From Takakia lepidozioides (lineage: Eukaryota > Streptophyta > Takakiopsida > Takakiales > Takakiaceae), in assembly GCA_030704615.1 (NCBI GenBank), contig CM060734.1, positions 57,118,042 to 57,182,041 on the forward strand: 64,000 bases of DNA, given 5' to 3'. Below are positions 49,088 to 60,431 of this stretch, piece by piece (position 1 is the first letter of the stretch; every line of letters begins with the position of its first letter). The position numbers were made by a program, and so were the translations under genes. The notes under the pieces are model-generated. The model did not search any database, was not told where the DNA came from, and worked only from the letters and a program-made list of their open reading frames with translations.

Positions 49088-49236
49088 GTCTTCATGAATC
49101 TTCGGGTGTGTGGTGACTGCCACAGCCCCACCAAGTTCATCTCAAAGATTGTTTGGGCGTGCTATTGTTGTATGAGACAAGAACCGCTTTCACCACTTTG
49201 AAGATGGAGTTTGTTCTTGTGGGGATTATTGGTGAA
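49088..49236 (+). pseudogene. Stray DYW-tail fragment (copy C)
   Basis: It encodes, across frameshifts, 'RVCGDCHSPTKFISKIV' and 'NRFHHFEDGVCSCGDYW' followed by TGA. It repeats the last 140 bp or so of the PPR genes plus the same 3' flank ('gtgtgagtgtcttgcttcac') found after copy B at about 48868. About 49500-49620 then resembles the block upstream of copy A (41905-41990). Confidence 0.75.
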
Positions 49237-49677
49237 ATGATATTGTTTCTAGACAGGTGTGAGTGTCTTGCTTCACTGATCTGCATGATAGCTACTTGGT
49301 TCATCCACCATTTCCTCAGAATATTTGCCACATGATATACTGTTGAGGGCATTTCCTCTGTCATATGAACCTTCCCGGAGCAGATAGTGGGGTCTACTCC
49401 GCAGAGGTGGAAAGTCAGCCCACAATTGCACTTGACAGGAGCAGGGTAATGAGTGAAAGGGGGATTTTGACCTTACTCTGATGAAAGTGGAAGGAAGTCA
49501 AGAATCAAGAGCCTTGTTCTAATTCTGGTGTGGATGGTGGACTGGCTGTGAGGCTCAAAGATGAAAGTGAATATGTGGTGTGTAATGAGCTTGATCAGAG
49601 TACAAGCACGAGCACTGGGTCATTCCTTGGATGCTTCAAAACACCATGTAAATATTTACTCTTCAACTTCGTGAAAC

Positions 49678-52600
49678 ACATCTTTATTTATTTATTTTGG
49701 TTTAAAGGTCCAAGAGAGACCTTGAAATTTATTCATGAGGAAAAAGTAACCTCACATGACATGCCATGGAGGCTGATGAAAGGGACGCCGCCCCGTAACT
49801 AGATACTACAGGGAACGACCTACGATCAAAGTCCAGGGACGAACCAAGATCAAATCTAGAGACAAATCCAGAGAATTCTCTAGAGTAATGCAAGCATGAG
49901 AGAGCTCAGGGAACTCTGCGCTTCCGAGAAGAAGGCTCGAAGGAGAGTTGCGCCTTGGACTTCCCTTTTCTGAAGCTTCTGCGGTGACGGTAATTTGTAT
50001 CAGAGTCTTCTTCCTCGACAGGAGATAGTCGGGTGCTCATGGAGCTACCAACCCTGCGGGAGGGTGTCATTCCACCTGACGTTGGAATCCGAGATTCTCC
50101 TGCACAGTCGACCACCTTTTGCCCGGGTGGTATCAAAGCCAGAGAGAAGTTGTTCTCTTCTAGCCTGAGAGCATCTTGAAAGAGCTGCACACACAACACC
50201 CCAAGCTTTTCTTGCCTCATTCATCATGTCTGAGTGAACCCAAAACAGAACAACTTTGGCACAACTTTTTTTACCTTCATAGTACCAGGTGCATCTATGT
50301 CTCCATATATTCCAAAGGGTGTGTGCCCTCAGAACCGCCCATACTGGGCAGGTGCTTACGAGCCCTGTATCACTTGCATTTAGCAGTAGAGCAGCCGGCT
50401 AGGCGTAGGGAGGCTTGTTCCAGAAAGAATAAAAAGAAAACACTTTTCTCCAGACATGGACAGGGACATCGCAAGACAACAAACAGTGCTCGACAGTTTC
50501 AGGAGATAGAGATAAGCAAGCAGTACGCGCATTGTTAGTGTCTGAAATGAAAGCCGAGACAGGCAAGATCCGGTTGGCGATCTTCCAAAGGAACCCCGCA
50601 ATTTTCGCTGCTCTAACCTTCCTCCAGACATCAGTCCATATGGACTTCCATGTCAGCACGTGGCTGGTTATAGGTAGCCACTTTGCATCCCACTTTGAAT
50701 TCATCATCATTGGAGGCTTCATGAGCGCATAGTCCATTTTAACCGAGGATCGGAAGAACGAGTGTCATGACTCACCAGGGTCAAACTGGAGTTGCTGAAT
50801 GGGTGCCTGTAGAAACCATCTGTACGAACCAGAGTATTGAGCAACTGGGGGTGTCGGGTTGATTTCCCCCGAGACCAGATAGAAAACTCTTATAGCACAC
50901 AAGGAGTTCTCTAGGAAGGAAGCCCGTCCTGGCTCTGACAGGTTACCCGTAGAATCAGAAGTGAACCTCCTTCCCGAGAGGGAGTCCCCTGACCTACAAG
51001 TGGCATAAAAGCCAAAGGTGATTGCCCCAACGAACCTCCAAGCCAGACTGGGAGCGATAGCCTATTGACTGGATGAGAGCAAAGAGAAACCCATGCATCA
51101 TGTATGTTACCATAGATAGTGCTCAAGGCAGCCACTCTTCTACTTGAAAGGGCTGGCATGAATTCAGCAGGAGAGCAGAAGGAGCCATTTACCCAGAAGT
51201 GAGAAAAATGGGAGAAGCCCGCTGATTCCCAGGCTGCCCATGTTTTGGAGTTCTTGATCAAGAGATCTGAGTCCGCATTGTAGTTCAGAAAAACAGGCTG
51301 TCTAAGAGCCTCATCCATCGACAATGGAGTTTTTTGATACAAGAATGGCCGGATTTTGGTCCAGCCACTCCATATGGAGCGCCAGGCCTGAGACCCGTGC
51401 CATCTACCTTTAGAGTTGGGCGTACCTTGAACCAGCCATCTGAGAGAAGAGGGCCATTGCCCTGCAACAGGAGACGACGACATGACATGCTGTCTGACCA
51501 ACATACTCAAAGGCGAGTTGACGTGAATTAGCATTGTAGGGACCCACTTGGCTAAAAGTGAAGTGATCTCGGTTGCTGGGTCTAATATTCCCAGACCCCC
51601 GAACTTTTTGGCTGAGTGATTTGAGCTAACCAAGGCTCTGCGGGAGGGGGAGGCCGGGGTGGTACCCCACAGGAAATTACGAACCAGAGATTTCACTTGC
51701 TTAATAATGTCAGAGCCAGGGGACCAAACCGAGGCTATATACCAAAACGAAGCAAGAAGGACCTGGTTGGCCACAAGAGCCCTACCAGCTAGTGACAAAA
51801 AAATCGAGCTCCAGTGGATGAGTTTTTTCTTGAGCTTCGTAATGACAACCTGGCAACGTTGAGCATCAGTCAGCCCATGCCCAATGAGGTGGCCCAAAAG
51901 GGTGTGTGCCTGGCCATCCTCGAGCCAATTTAGACCCATGTTCTGCCCCCACGGAGCAGAATGAGATAACAAAGAACCCGGGTTAAGCTTGGAAAGGATG
52001 GCAACCGAGATTTCCCAATTGATGCTCAGACCAGAGGCATCACAGAAAAGCTGAAGGGTATTCAACATAAGGGTGACATTCCTCTCCGTGCTGTTGTCAA
52101 TAAGGAGCGTAGTGTCGTCTGCGTACATGGAGGATTTGACCGAGAGTGGTTGAGGAAGAACTCTCGGAATTTTCAGGCCCTGCAGCTCATTATTTGCAGC
52201 TCATTATTGGCATGAAGGAGATGGTTAAGCGCGTCTGCTGCCACCATAAAAAGAAAGGGTGCTATCAGGCATCCTTGTCTCACTGAACGATGGAGCTGGA
52301 ATTGGGGAGAGAGGTAACCATTAATAAGAATTCTACTAGATGCAGAATGGAGGAGGACTGTGATCCAGTTTAGGAAGTTACCCCGTAATCCAACCTTGTG
52401 GAGTGTCTCTTGGAGGAAGAGCCAGTCTATATTATCAAAGGCTTTTTGGAAATCGAGCATCAGGAGAGCTAGCGGCTGGCTCTCAGATTGAGCCATTAAC
52501 TCGGGAAGGAAGGGCTGCAGCCGCAGAGTCAACGCTTTGGCTATGATTTTATAAGAAGCGTTGAGAAGCGTTATAGGCCTGTAGTTCGCAAGCTTTTGCC

Positions 52601-52781
52601 TGTCCCCTTTTTTGAAGATGAGTGTGATGGCACCTTGCGATAGCTGCGAGGGAAGGATTCCTTTGGCCAGGGCGTCCTCAGTCATTGCCAGGAAATCGTC
52701 TCCTATATCCCCCCATAGAGCTCTGAATAACTCCACGGGTAGACCATCGGGGCCTGGTGATTTGTCAGCCTACATCTTTAT
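49678..52781 (-). mobile_element. 5'-truncated LINE with reverse-transcriptase domain, 10-bp target duplication
   Basis: ACATCTTTAT at 49678-49687 is repeated at 52772-52781. On the minus strand the insert begins inside the RT domain ('ADKSPGPDGLPVELFRALW'). It continues with 'ITLIFKKGDRQKLANYRPIT' and 'LALLMLDFQKAFDNIDWLFL', after an internal deletion, and then 'SVRQGCLIAPFLFMVAADAL' (52736-52173). The catalytic motif 'MYADDTTLLIDNS' opens the next frame (52128-50911). A zf-RVT domain follows ('WRKVRAAKIAGFLWKIANRI', 50737-50399), then a C-terminal frame (50220-49906). The 3' end is A-rich ('aaaataaataaataaa' at 49684-49700). The insert belongs to the same family as 10577-11739. The frames are broken between segments, so it is inactive. 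Confidence 0.9.
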
Positions 52782-53098
52782 CATTGAATTCCTTCTTCAA
52801 TTCGTCCTAAAACTTGGCCCTCAAACACCCCCCAAAACCACAAGAAAACAAAGGGTGCTGGATGTCCATGGAGCTGCCTGCCGCCTACAAGGGGAGCTCG
52901 GCTCCATTACGCCCATCCCTGTCCCTCCCCTCTAACGACGTAAAAAAATGCAGCAAATAATGGCTCACACACATGGGTGATGCTTGAAGCTGCGTGATCG
53001 GTTGCCATGTACACACGAGACTGCTGCTGCAATCGTTTGGTGCATCGGGGTTGCACGTTAAATTCATCTTCTGCCTCCTTCTCACTCACAGGCGAGGA

Positions 53099-56000
53099 AT
53101 GGAAGCGTCGTCCGGCGTTCTGCTGACTGCGCATGCCGATTTCATACCCAAGGCCCTTTCCTCCCGTTTCGGTGATGCGAGAGGCCTCGCGTCATGCAGC
53201 AGATCAAGGGGCTGGGCTGTGGAGCTGAAAGCGGCATCCCCCTTGGCAATGAACAGAGGACGGACTCCCTTGCATGTGGTTGCTGTGGTGCCTCTTCAAC
53301 CTTCAGGGACGCCATTCGAATTAGGTGATAACTCGAAACACTTTGCGGTTTCCTTTCTTGGGCGCACTGTGTTGTATGCACTGTAGGATCCAGGCTTGGA
53401 ATTGTCTATTGAGTAATTCTGCAGAAACGAATTTAGTATTGGCCAAAGAAGGAACACGGGATAGTTAGACAGGACGATAATTGGTACATCTGGCACGTAG
53501 TTCAAGGCTGGAGCATGGAACAGCGCTGGCAGGAGTTCTTTAAAGATCCTTCGCAATGGTTGGACTGCAGCATTGACAAGGTGAACCTTCTTCTTGCATG
53601 CTGTGAAGAAGTGTGAGGAGTTTAACTGAACTCAATGTTGGGTGGACTGGATTGTAGCCCTGGTTGTTGAGTGAAGGTAGAATCTCGCTTTGGTCTGCAA
53701 AAACTGCTGTTAGTGTACGGATTGTAGGTTGCTCTTCATCACCAGGGCATGAAAGTAGGATACGCAAGGTCTTTTCCCTGGATTTTTCCACGTGCTTGGG
53801 AGGGTTGAGACTGTTGTGCTTAGCTGCTCCCTGTTGTTAAATCTATGGCTGCTTCAGCTGCACCCTGGTGGTTCTCGCAGACTAATGCAAGAAGACCCGA
53901 CTACAGACACAAGCAGCGCACGCAAGAGGTCCTTTGGGTTGATGGTTGGTTGGATCCGCCTTGGGTGAAAGAAAAGCTAGCTGCTTTCATGACACTGCAA
54001 GGTCAAGGACAACGTGGTGAGAACACCTTCTTGAAGAAATTTTGTCTATTTTTTTCATGTTGAATTCTGCAAGATAGCTCGTCAGGTGGATCTATGCTGG
54101 TTTGGACTGATTTTGACATGTTGCAGAAAAGGTGGCCACAGGCAAATGTTTAAAAGCAGAAAACGGAGATGACGAGAAGCTTTGGAAGGAATATTTTTCG
54201 GACCCCAGTCAATTGTGGGACAATCGAGGCAAAAAGGTGAATGCCTGTTAGATTACAGAGAGAATCAGACAACAAGATGCATCTCAAAAGCTTTCTGACA
54301 AATTGTCACCCTCCCTCCTTTCAAATTTTGGAAGTCTTGGGAGCAATTCAGCATAGGAACTAGTCTGTGGTAAGTGGGTGGGGTGTTCGCAAGGAAAAAT
54401 TTAGGCTGTCATTGTCAGCTACTAGCAGCAAGGGGATGAGCTATGCACTATTGGTGCCGAGGCAGGGATAGCTGAAGGAGCAGGGATGGAGTGTGGGTCC
54501 AGATTCATCCAAGAGGGCCGGATTTCAAGCACAAGAGTACCAATGATTCCCTGTGGATTGAGGGTTACAAGAAACCTGCATGGGTAGATGGTCAATTGGA
54601 AGCAGCGGCACAGTTGACAAAATCGAGGCCCTCCACCATGACCACAGCTTCTGAAAGAGGACCAAGACAGGGAGTCCACAATACCTCTACTGCCAGTTCT
54701 GGGCATGTCAGGATGCTCTGTGAGGTGGGGCAGCTGAAAGAGGCTCTCCAGATTTTGAACCAAGGAGGCATTTCAGCAGATTCAGATACTTATGTATGTC
54801 TCTTGCATAGGTGTATCAAGATGAAAGGCCTGGAAGCTGGAAAGCAAGTGCACACTCACATTATCCAAAGTGGATTCAAGCCAAACACTTTTCTACACAA
54901 CACCCTTGTGAACATGTATGTTAAATGCGGGAGCATCGTGGATGCACACCGAGTGTTCAACAAAATGCCTGAACGAGGTTTGATCACGTGGAATATAATG
55001 ATTGCAGGATTTACGAAGCATGGGTGTGGTAAGAATGCTTTGGAGACATATGATCAAATGATGCGGGCAGGGGTGAAGCCCAACCACATAACGTTTGTTT
55101 CTGTCTGCAATGCCTGTGCAAGCCTGGCAGCCCTCAAAAAGGGCAAAGAGGTCCATGGTGACATTGTCAAAGCTGGAATTGTCCCAGATGTCATTCTGAA
55201 CAATACCTTGGTGGACATGTATGCCAAATGCAGCAGCTTCGATGATGCAAAGGGAGTGTTCAACAATATGTCTGAGCGAGATGTGGTGTCCTGGAATGCC
55301 ATGATCACAGGATATGCCCAGCATGGGTGCGGTATAGAGGCTTTAGAGACCTATGAGCAAATGATGCGGGAAGGCCCAAAGCCAGACCGGGTCACGTTTG
55401 TAAGCATTTGCAATGCGTGTGCAAGCCTGGCAGCCCTGGAAAAGGGCAAAGAGGTCCATGGTGACATCATCAGATCTGGAGTAGTACCAGATGTCATTCT
55501 GAACAATACCCTGGTGGACATGTACGCGAAAAGCGGGAGCATCGAAGATGCAAAGGTAGTGTTCCATAATATGGCTGAACGAAATGTGGTGTCGTGGAAT
55601 GCAATGATTGCAGGACATGCCCATCATGGGAACGGGATGGAGGCTTTAGAGACCTATGAGCAAATGATGCGGGAAGGGGTGAAGCCCAACCGGGTCACGT
55701 TCGTTTGCATTTGCAATGCGTGTGCGAGCCTGGCAGCCCTGGAAAAGGGCAAAGAGATCCATGGTGACGTCATCAAAGCTGGAATTGTACCAGATGTCAT
55801 TCTGAACAATGCCCTGATAGACATGTATTTCAAAGGCGGGAGCCTCGACGATGCAAAGGGAGTGTTCATCAATATGGCTAAACGAGATGTGGTGTCCTGG
55901 AACACAATGATTGGAGGATATACCCAGCATGGGTGTGGGACTGAGGCTTTAGAGACCTATGAGCAATTGATGCAGGAAGGCGTGAAGCCCAACTCGGTCA

Positions 56001-57721
56001 CGTTCGTTGGCATTTGCAATGCGTGTGCAAGCCTTGCAGCCCTTGAAAAGGGCAAAGAGGTCCATTCTGACATCATGAAAGCTAGAATTGTACCGGATGT
56101 CATTCTCAACACTGCCCTGGTGGACATGTATGCCAAATGTGGCAGCATTGAAGATGCAAAGGGAGTGTTCGACAAAATGGCTGAACGAGATGCGGTGTCG
56201 TGGAATGTGATGATCGCAGGATATGCACAGCAGGGGTGTGGGATGGAGGCTTTGGAGACCTATGAGCAAATGATGAAGGCAGGCGTGAAGCCCAACCGGG
56301 TCACGTTCGTTTGTGTTTGCAATGCGTGTGCGAGCCTGGGAGCCCTGGAAAAGGGAAAAGAGCTCCATGTTGACATCATCAAAGCTGGAATTGTCCCAGA
56401 TGTTGTTTTGAACAATACCCTTGTGGACATGTATGCCAAAGGCGGGAGCATTGAAGATGCAAAGGGAGTGTTCAACAATATGGCTGAACGAGATGTGGTG
56501 TCCTGGACCACGATGATTGCCGGATATGCCCAGAATGGGTGCGGGGTTAAGGCTTTGGAGACCTATGAGCTAATGATGGGGGAAGGGGTGCCACCCAACC
56601 TGGTCACATTCGTTTGTGTTTGCAATGCGTGTGCAAGCCTTGCAGCCCTTGAAAAGGGCAAAGAGGTCCATGGTGACATCATCAAAGCTGGGATTGTACC
56701 AGATGTCATTTTGAACAATACCCTGGTGGACATGTATGCCAAAGGTGGGAGCATCAAGGAGTCCAAGGCAGTGTTCGACAATATGACACAACGAGATGTG
56801 GTGTCGTGGAATGCAATGATCGCAGGATATGCCCAGCATGGTTGTGATATGGAGGCCCTGCAACTCTCTCAAGAAATGCAAGGGGAAGGCCTGAAGCTAG
56901 ACAGTATCACCTTCATATGTGTCCTCTCTGCATGTAGCCATGCTGGCCTAGTGGATGAAGGCAGATACTACTTCAACTCCCTGAGTCAAGATCATGGCAT
57001 CACTCCAGCAATGGAGCACTTTGGCTGCATGGTGGACCTTCTTGGCCGTGCAGGACGATTAATTGAGGCAGAGGACTTGATTGACAGAATGCCAATGAAA
57101 CCTAATGCTGTGGTGTGGAGGGCCTTGCTTGGTGCCTGCAGAATTCATTGCAATGTGGAGATGGCTGAACGTGCAGCAACAGCTATTCTCAAGTGTGACG
57201 AACAGGATGCCGCAACTTATGTGTTGCTATCCAATATCTATGCCGCAGCTGGCAGGTGGGACGAGACTGCAAAGGTGAGAAAAATGATGAAGTTCAGAGG
57301 GGTTAGAAAGGAGCCGGGCCGCAGCTGCATTGAGGTTGGCGACAGGGTGCACACCTTTGTTGTAGACGACAAATTGCATCCAGGAATTGAGGAAATCCAT
57401 GCTGAGCTGAGAAGATTGTCTGAGCAGATGAAGGAGGCAGGGTATGTGCCTGACACGCGCTTTGTATTGCATGATATGTGGGAGGAGCAAAAGGAATTTT
57501 CTCTGTGCCACCACAGTGAGAAGCTGGCCATTGGTTTTGGGCTGATCAGCACGGCCCCTGGGACGCCTCTCCGTGTCATCAAGAATCTTCGGGTATGTGG
57601 TGACTGCCACACCGCCACCAAGTTCATTTCAAAGATTGTTGGGCGAGCAATTGTTGTACGGGATGCTAACCGATTTCACCACTTTGAAGATGGGGTTTGT
57701 TCTTGTGGGGATTACTGGTGA
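53099..57721 (+). CDS. Organellar RNA-editing factor candidate: two OSB-type PDF motifs fused to a PLS-class PPR array with E/DYW tail, 1254 aa
   Basis: Exons are 53099-53324, 53507-53580, 53881-54016, 54127-54236 and 54503-57721, all GT-AG and in phase (3765 nt). Residues 1-75 are Ser/Ala/Arg-rich and suit an organelle transit peptide. PDF motif 1 (about 80-128) has 'WQEFFKDPSQWLDC', 'RRPDYRHK' and 'EVLWVDGWLDPPWV'. PDF motif 2 (about 159-205) has 'LWKEYFSDPSQLWDNRGKK' and 'GPDFKHK...LWIEGYKKPAW'. These are the C-terminal motifs of OSB single-stranded-DNA-binding proteins. A PPR array follows, including six triplets of 101 residues, then L2-S2-E. The DYW deaminase has '[10 protein letters not shown]', 'CGDCHTATK' and a terminal 'CSCGDYW'. 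All zinc and catalytic residues I know are present, so C-to-U editing in a plastid or mitochondrion is inferred. The OSB OB-fold was not seen. The start is the first ATG giving a leader that splices in phase. Confidence 0.85.
55063..56880 (+). repeat. Six tandem 303-bp PPR triplets
   Basis: Within exon 5, units starting near 55063, 55366, 55669, 55972, 56275 and 56578 are exactly 303 bp apart. Each encodes one P-L-S triplet of 101 residues with shared phrases 'ACASLAALEKGKEVHGDI' and 'VPDVILNNTLVDMYAKC'. The antisense strand also stays open in places, only as a by-product of the repetition. Confidence 0.95.
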
Positions 57722-60431
57722 AATATTTTAGGACGGTCAATACTAGACGAGAGCAGGTGCTGATTGCTAGCATGACTTTTAGTGTTCTCAATAGCTGCTT
57801 AAGCTGCTCTCAAACAGGCCAACAGGTTTCCTAAACACCCACTTAAAAAAATAGTGAACCCATTTTTTCTTGTTCTCAATCTCTGGCTTCCAGTAACTGT
57901 CCAATATTCCAAATTTTGGGACAACCTTATGGGCGAAGCTCTTGTTCAATCATGTGGGTTGGATTAACATCAACAGATTGACATTGTCTCCAGTAAGCTA
58001 CTGCCATCCCCCAAGGTATATGTGGATAAAGAGAAGAAGGTATACCTGATTGCTCCTCTTGGGGAGAAGGGGAAGGCTGCACGAAGACATGGCAGATCAG
58101 AGGGGATGGCAGTAGCTTACTGGAGAGTATGTCAATCGACTTAAAAGATTTGGGACAAAGTGCTGCCTGCATTTGTATGGTCAAGAATGAATGATGAGGA
58201 TAGGAAATGACAGTGAATTTATTTACACTTGCACTATCTTTGGACAAATTCAGTTGTGTTGTGGTGCCTTGGAAGTGGAGTGATGCAGGCAGGAGGAGAA
58301 ATAGCTCTTGGTAGGGTCTGATTAGTGCAAGTGTGAGGCATGGAAGAGAGTAAAGGAACAAGTCCACTGGAGAATGGGGGGTATTAGCAGCGATAGTCGA
58401 GAAAGTCATTGCTGCCATTCAACTCAGACCTAGAGCATGTGTACTGCCAAATACAGGGTTGTTACTATATAAGTTTAAATATAATGATGGCATTATCAAT
58501 CGATGTAATTGGAGTTTTACTAAATTAAATTGGAAGGACCAGCCTTGTTTCGGAAACTGATACCGGAGACTAGAAAATATGATCCAAATTGTGACAAAGC
58601 TACTGGCTAAGGATGGTAGTTACTAGTTACCTTACCTATGTGCGAAAAAACATAAGGCACACAGAGAACCGCCTACTCACCTGGTGTAGCATCCCAGCTT
58701 GGAACACATGCATGTACGAACACTCCATCTCAAGACAGGAAGGTTTTGCTTTGAAGTCAGGATGAGTGAAAGAAGTCGAAAGGAAAGGTCTTGATTTCTG
58801 AGAGAATGAGCTCAATTATGGACATGCAAATGAAGATCCGTCTCAAGCTCTACCCAAGAATCCGGCTTTTCCTGTAGTCAAGTCATGCATAGAGACCCAA
58901 CAGCGCAAAGAAGTGATATGTTGATTACAAGATGAGGAAGGACGTGATCGTCCTGTGTTTGTGACTTCTCTAGATCCGTAGCAACCCACCTTCCATCCTG
59001 CCCTGCATCCCGCAGCAATAGCGCAATACAAGATTTGTATGGGAAGATGTTTGCGGTTCCAGATGTCGTTGCGTGCGAGCAAACAGACAGAAACCAGCGA
59101 ACAACACTATGCTGCAGGAAGATGCTACCGTATCAAGATGCCAAAGGAGGAATTCCACTAACTTTCCTATTGAGCATATCCAGGGTCACACTTGCTCCCC
59201 CAAAAAAACGCCTTAGCCCCACCCCATTGCCAGCCCACCATTGGCTGCTCCCACAGACTTTGACCTTAAAACTTTACCCTTGCCAAGATTTGGGACCCTT
59301 GTAAGCATGGGTAAGATGATGCCCAGGAAGACTTCTTGATTAGCAAGTAATCTAAGTATATCCTCTGGCTACAGGTCGCTGGCGCAAACTTAGTTGCAAA
59401 AACTGAACGGTCGAAAGACTGTGGGTCGGCGTCCACGGGAGCTAGGCAGAGAGGTGACCGACCAGGGGCGGGAATTTTCTTTGAGGTTGACGTCCAGAGG
59501 ATCTGGAATGTCTGGTGGTGGGGGTGCTTGAGAATTTTTGTATGGCGGCTCCCTCTTCCGGCTTCTCTTTTGGATCTGGTGATGGTTTCTCTCAACTTCC
59601 CTGTTTTGCATCCTCCTGTGTATGCTAGGTTTTGTGGGTGGTTTCCAACCTGATTTTCTTTTGTGCTGGAGGCCCTTCCGGGTTTATGCGTGCTGTCATT
59701 GCCTGCTCTTGTGAGGAAGTTGGGGGAAACCTCCCCTGGCAGTTGCCACACAGTTCCCAGAAGAGCCCAGCGTTTGTCACCTATCATGCCTTCAGGGTGT
59801 AGTTTTGCTGGGCACAGATTAAGTGTGTAAGTTGTGAGTGTCTTGTCTTTTCATCGCATGCCCTAGGCTTTTCTGTTCAGGTTTCCGCACTCTGTGCCCT
59901 TAAGGTCCACCATTACCATCTGCCCCCGTCGTTCCTCCCGTCTTCCCTCCGGGTCTTTTTTCTGTGTGGGTCTCTCTCCTCTTTCTGTTCGATATTCTCT
60001 TCAAATGAGGTGTGCCCTTAATCTGGATTGGGGCTAGGAGGTGTTTTTGTGATCACGGCAATGGAGCACATCGAAGTATGAGCTTGGTTCAGCGTTTAGA
60101 GTCCTCTATAGTGTCGGGCTGGATCTCTGCATGGGAAATTAAGGACTTTTCCTCGGTGTGGGTTGTACCTAGTATCTACTCAAAGATATATTCCTTCATA
60201 GACTGGAAGACGCTGAGGAGGCCGTTAAGTGAGGTAGGTTCTTTATCTAGTCTGTTGTGTGTTATGGGGGCCAGGTGGGTCTGGTGGGCGTGACATAGAC
60301 AGTAACTCAGGCAGTGTGTGGACGGCCATTCGCTCTGTCGACATGTGATTTGCATAAACTTGAAGTCTTAAAGACACAACTTGGTCCACTTACCTCTCAC
60401 TTTGTACATTAGAATCTGAACCAAGGTATCA
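57722..60431. other. Intergenic sequence between the PPR and SURP genes
   Basis: It contains a 36-bp inverted repeat at 57976-58137. A minus-strand ORF of 173 codons at 59266-59787 is Lys/Arg/Ser-rich without a domain. A T/C-rich stretch at 59800-60010 is probably promoter, leader or leader intron of the SURP gene. No gene is called. Confidence 0.4.
57976..58137. repeat. Near-perfect 36-bp inverted repeat (hairpin) with a 90-nt loop
   Basis: 57976-58011 and 58102-58137 are reverse complements except for two adjacent bases. The core 'CTCCAGTAAGCTACTGCC' is exact. It could be a MITE, a miRNA-type foldback or the footprint of an inverted duplication. No target-site duplication flanks it clearly. 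Confidence 0.85.

Noticed and set aside
55054-56881. Chain of minus-strand ORFs of 72-143 codons, regularly spaced across the PPR array
   Set aside because: They repeat every 303 bp and are antisense shadows of the conserved PPR triplets; the peptides have no independent family.
59266-59787. Minus-strand ORF of 173 codons upstream of the SURP gene
   Set aside because: Basic, low-complexity, no recognisable motif, and opposite a CT/GT-rich stretch that favours long chance ORFs.
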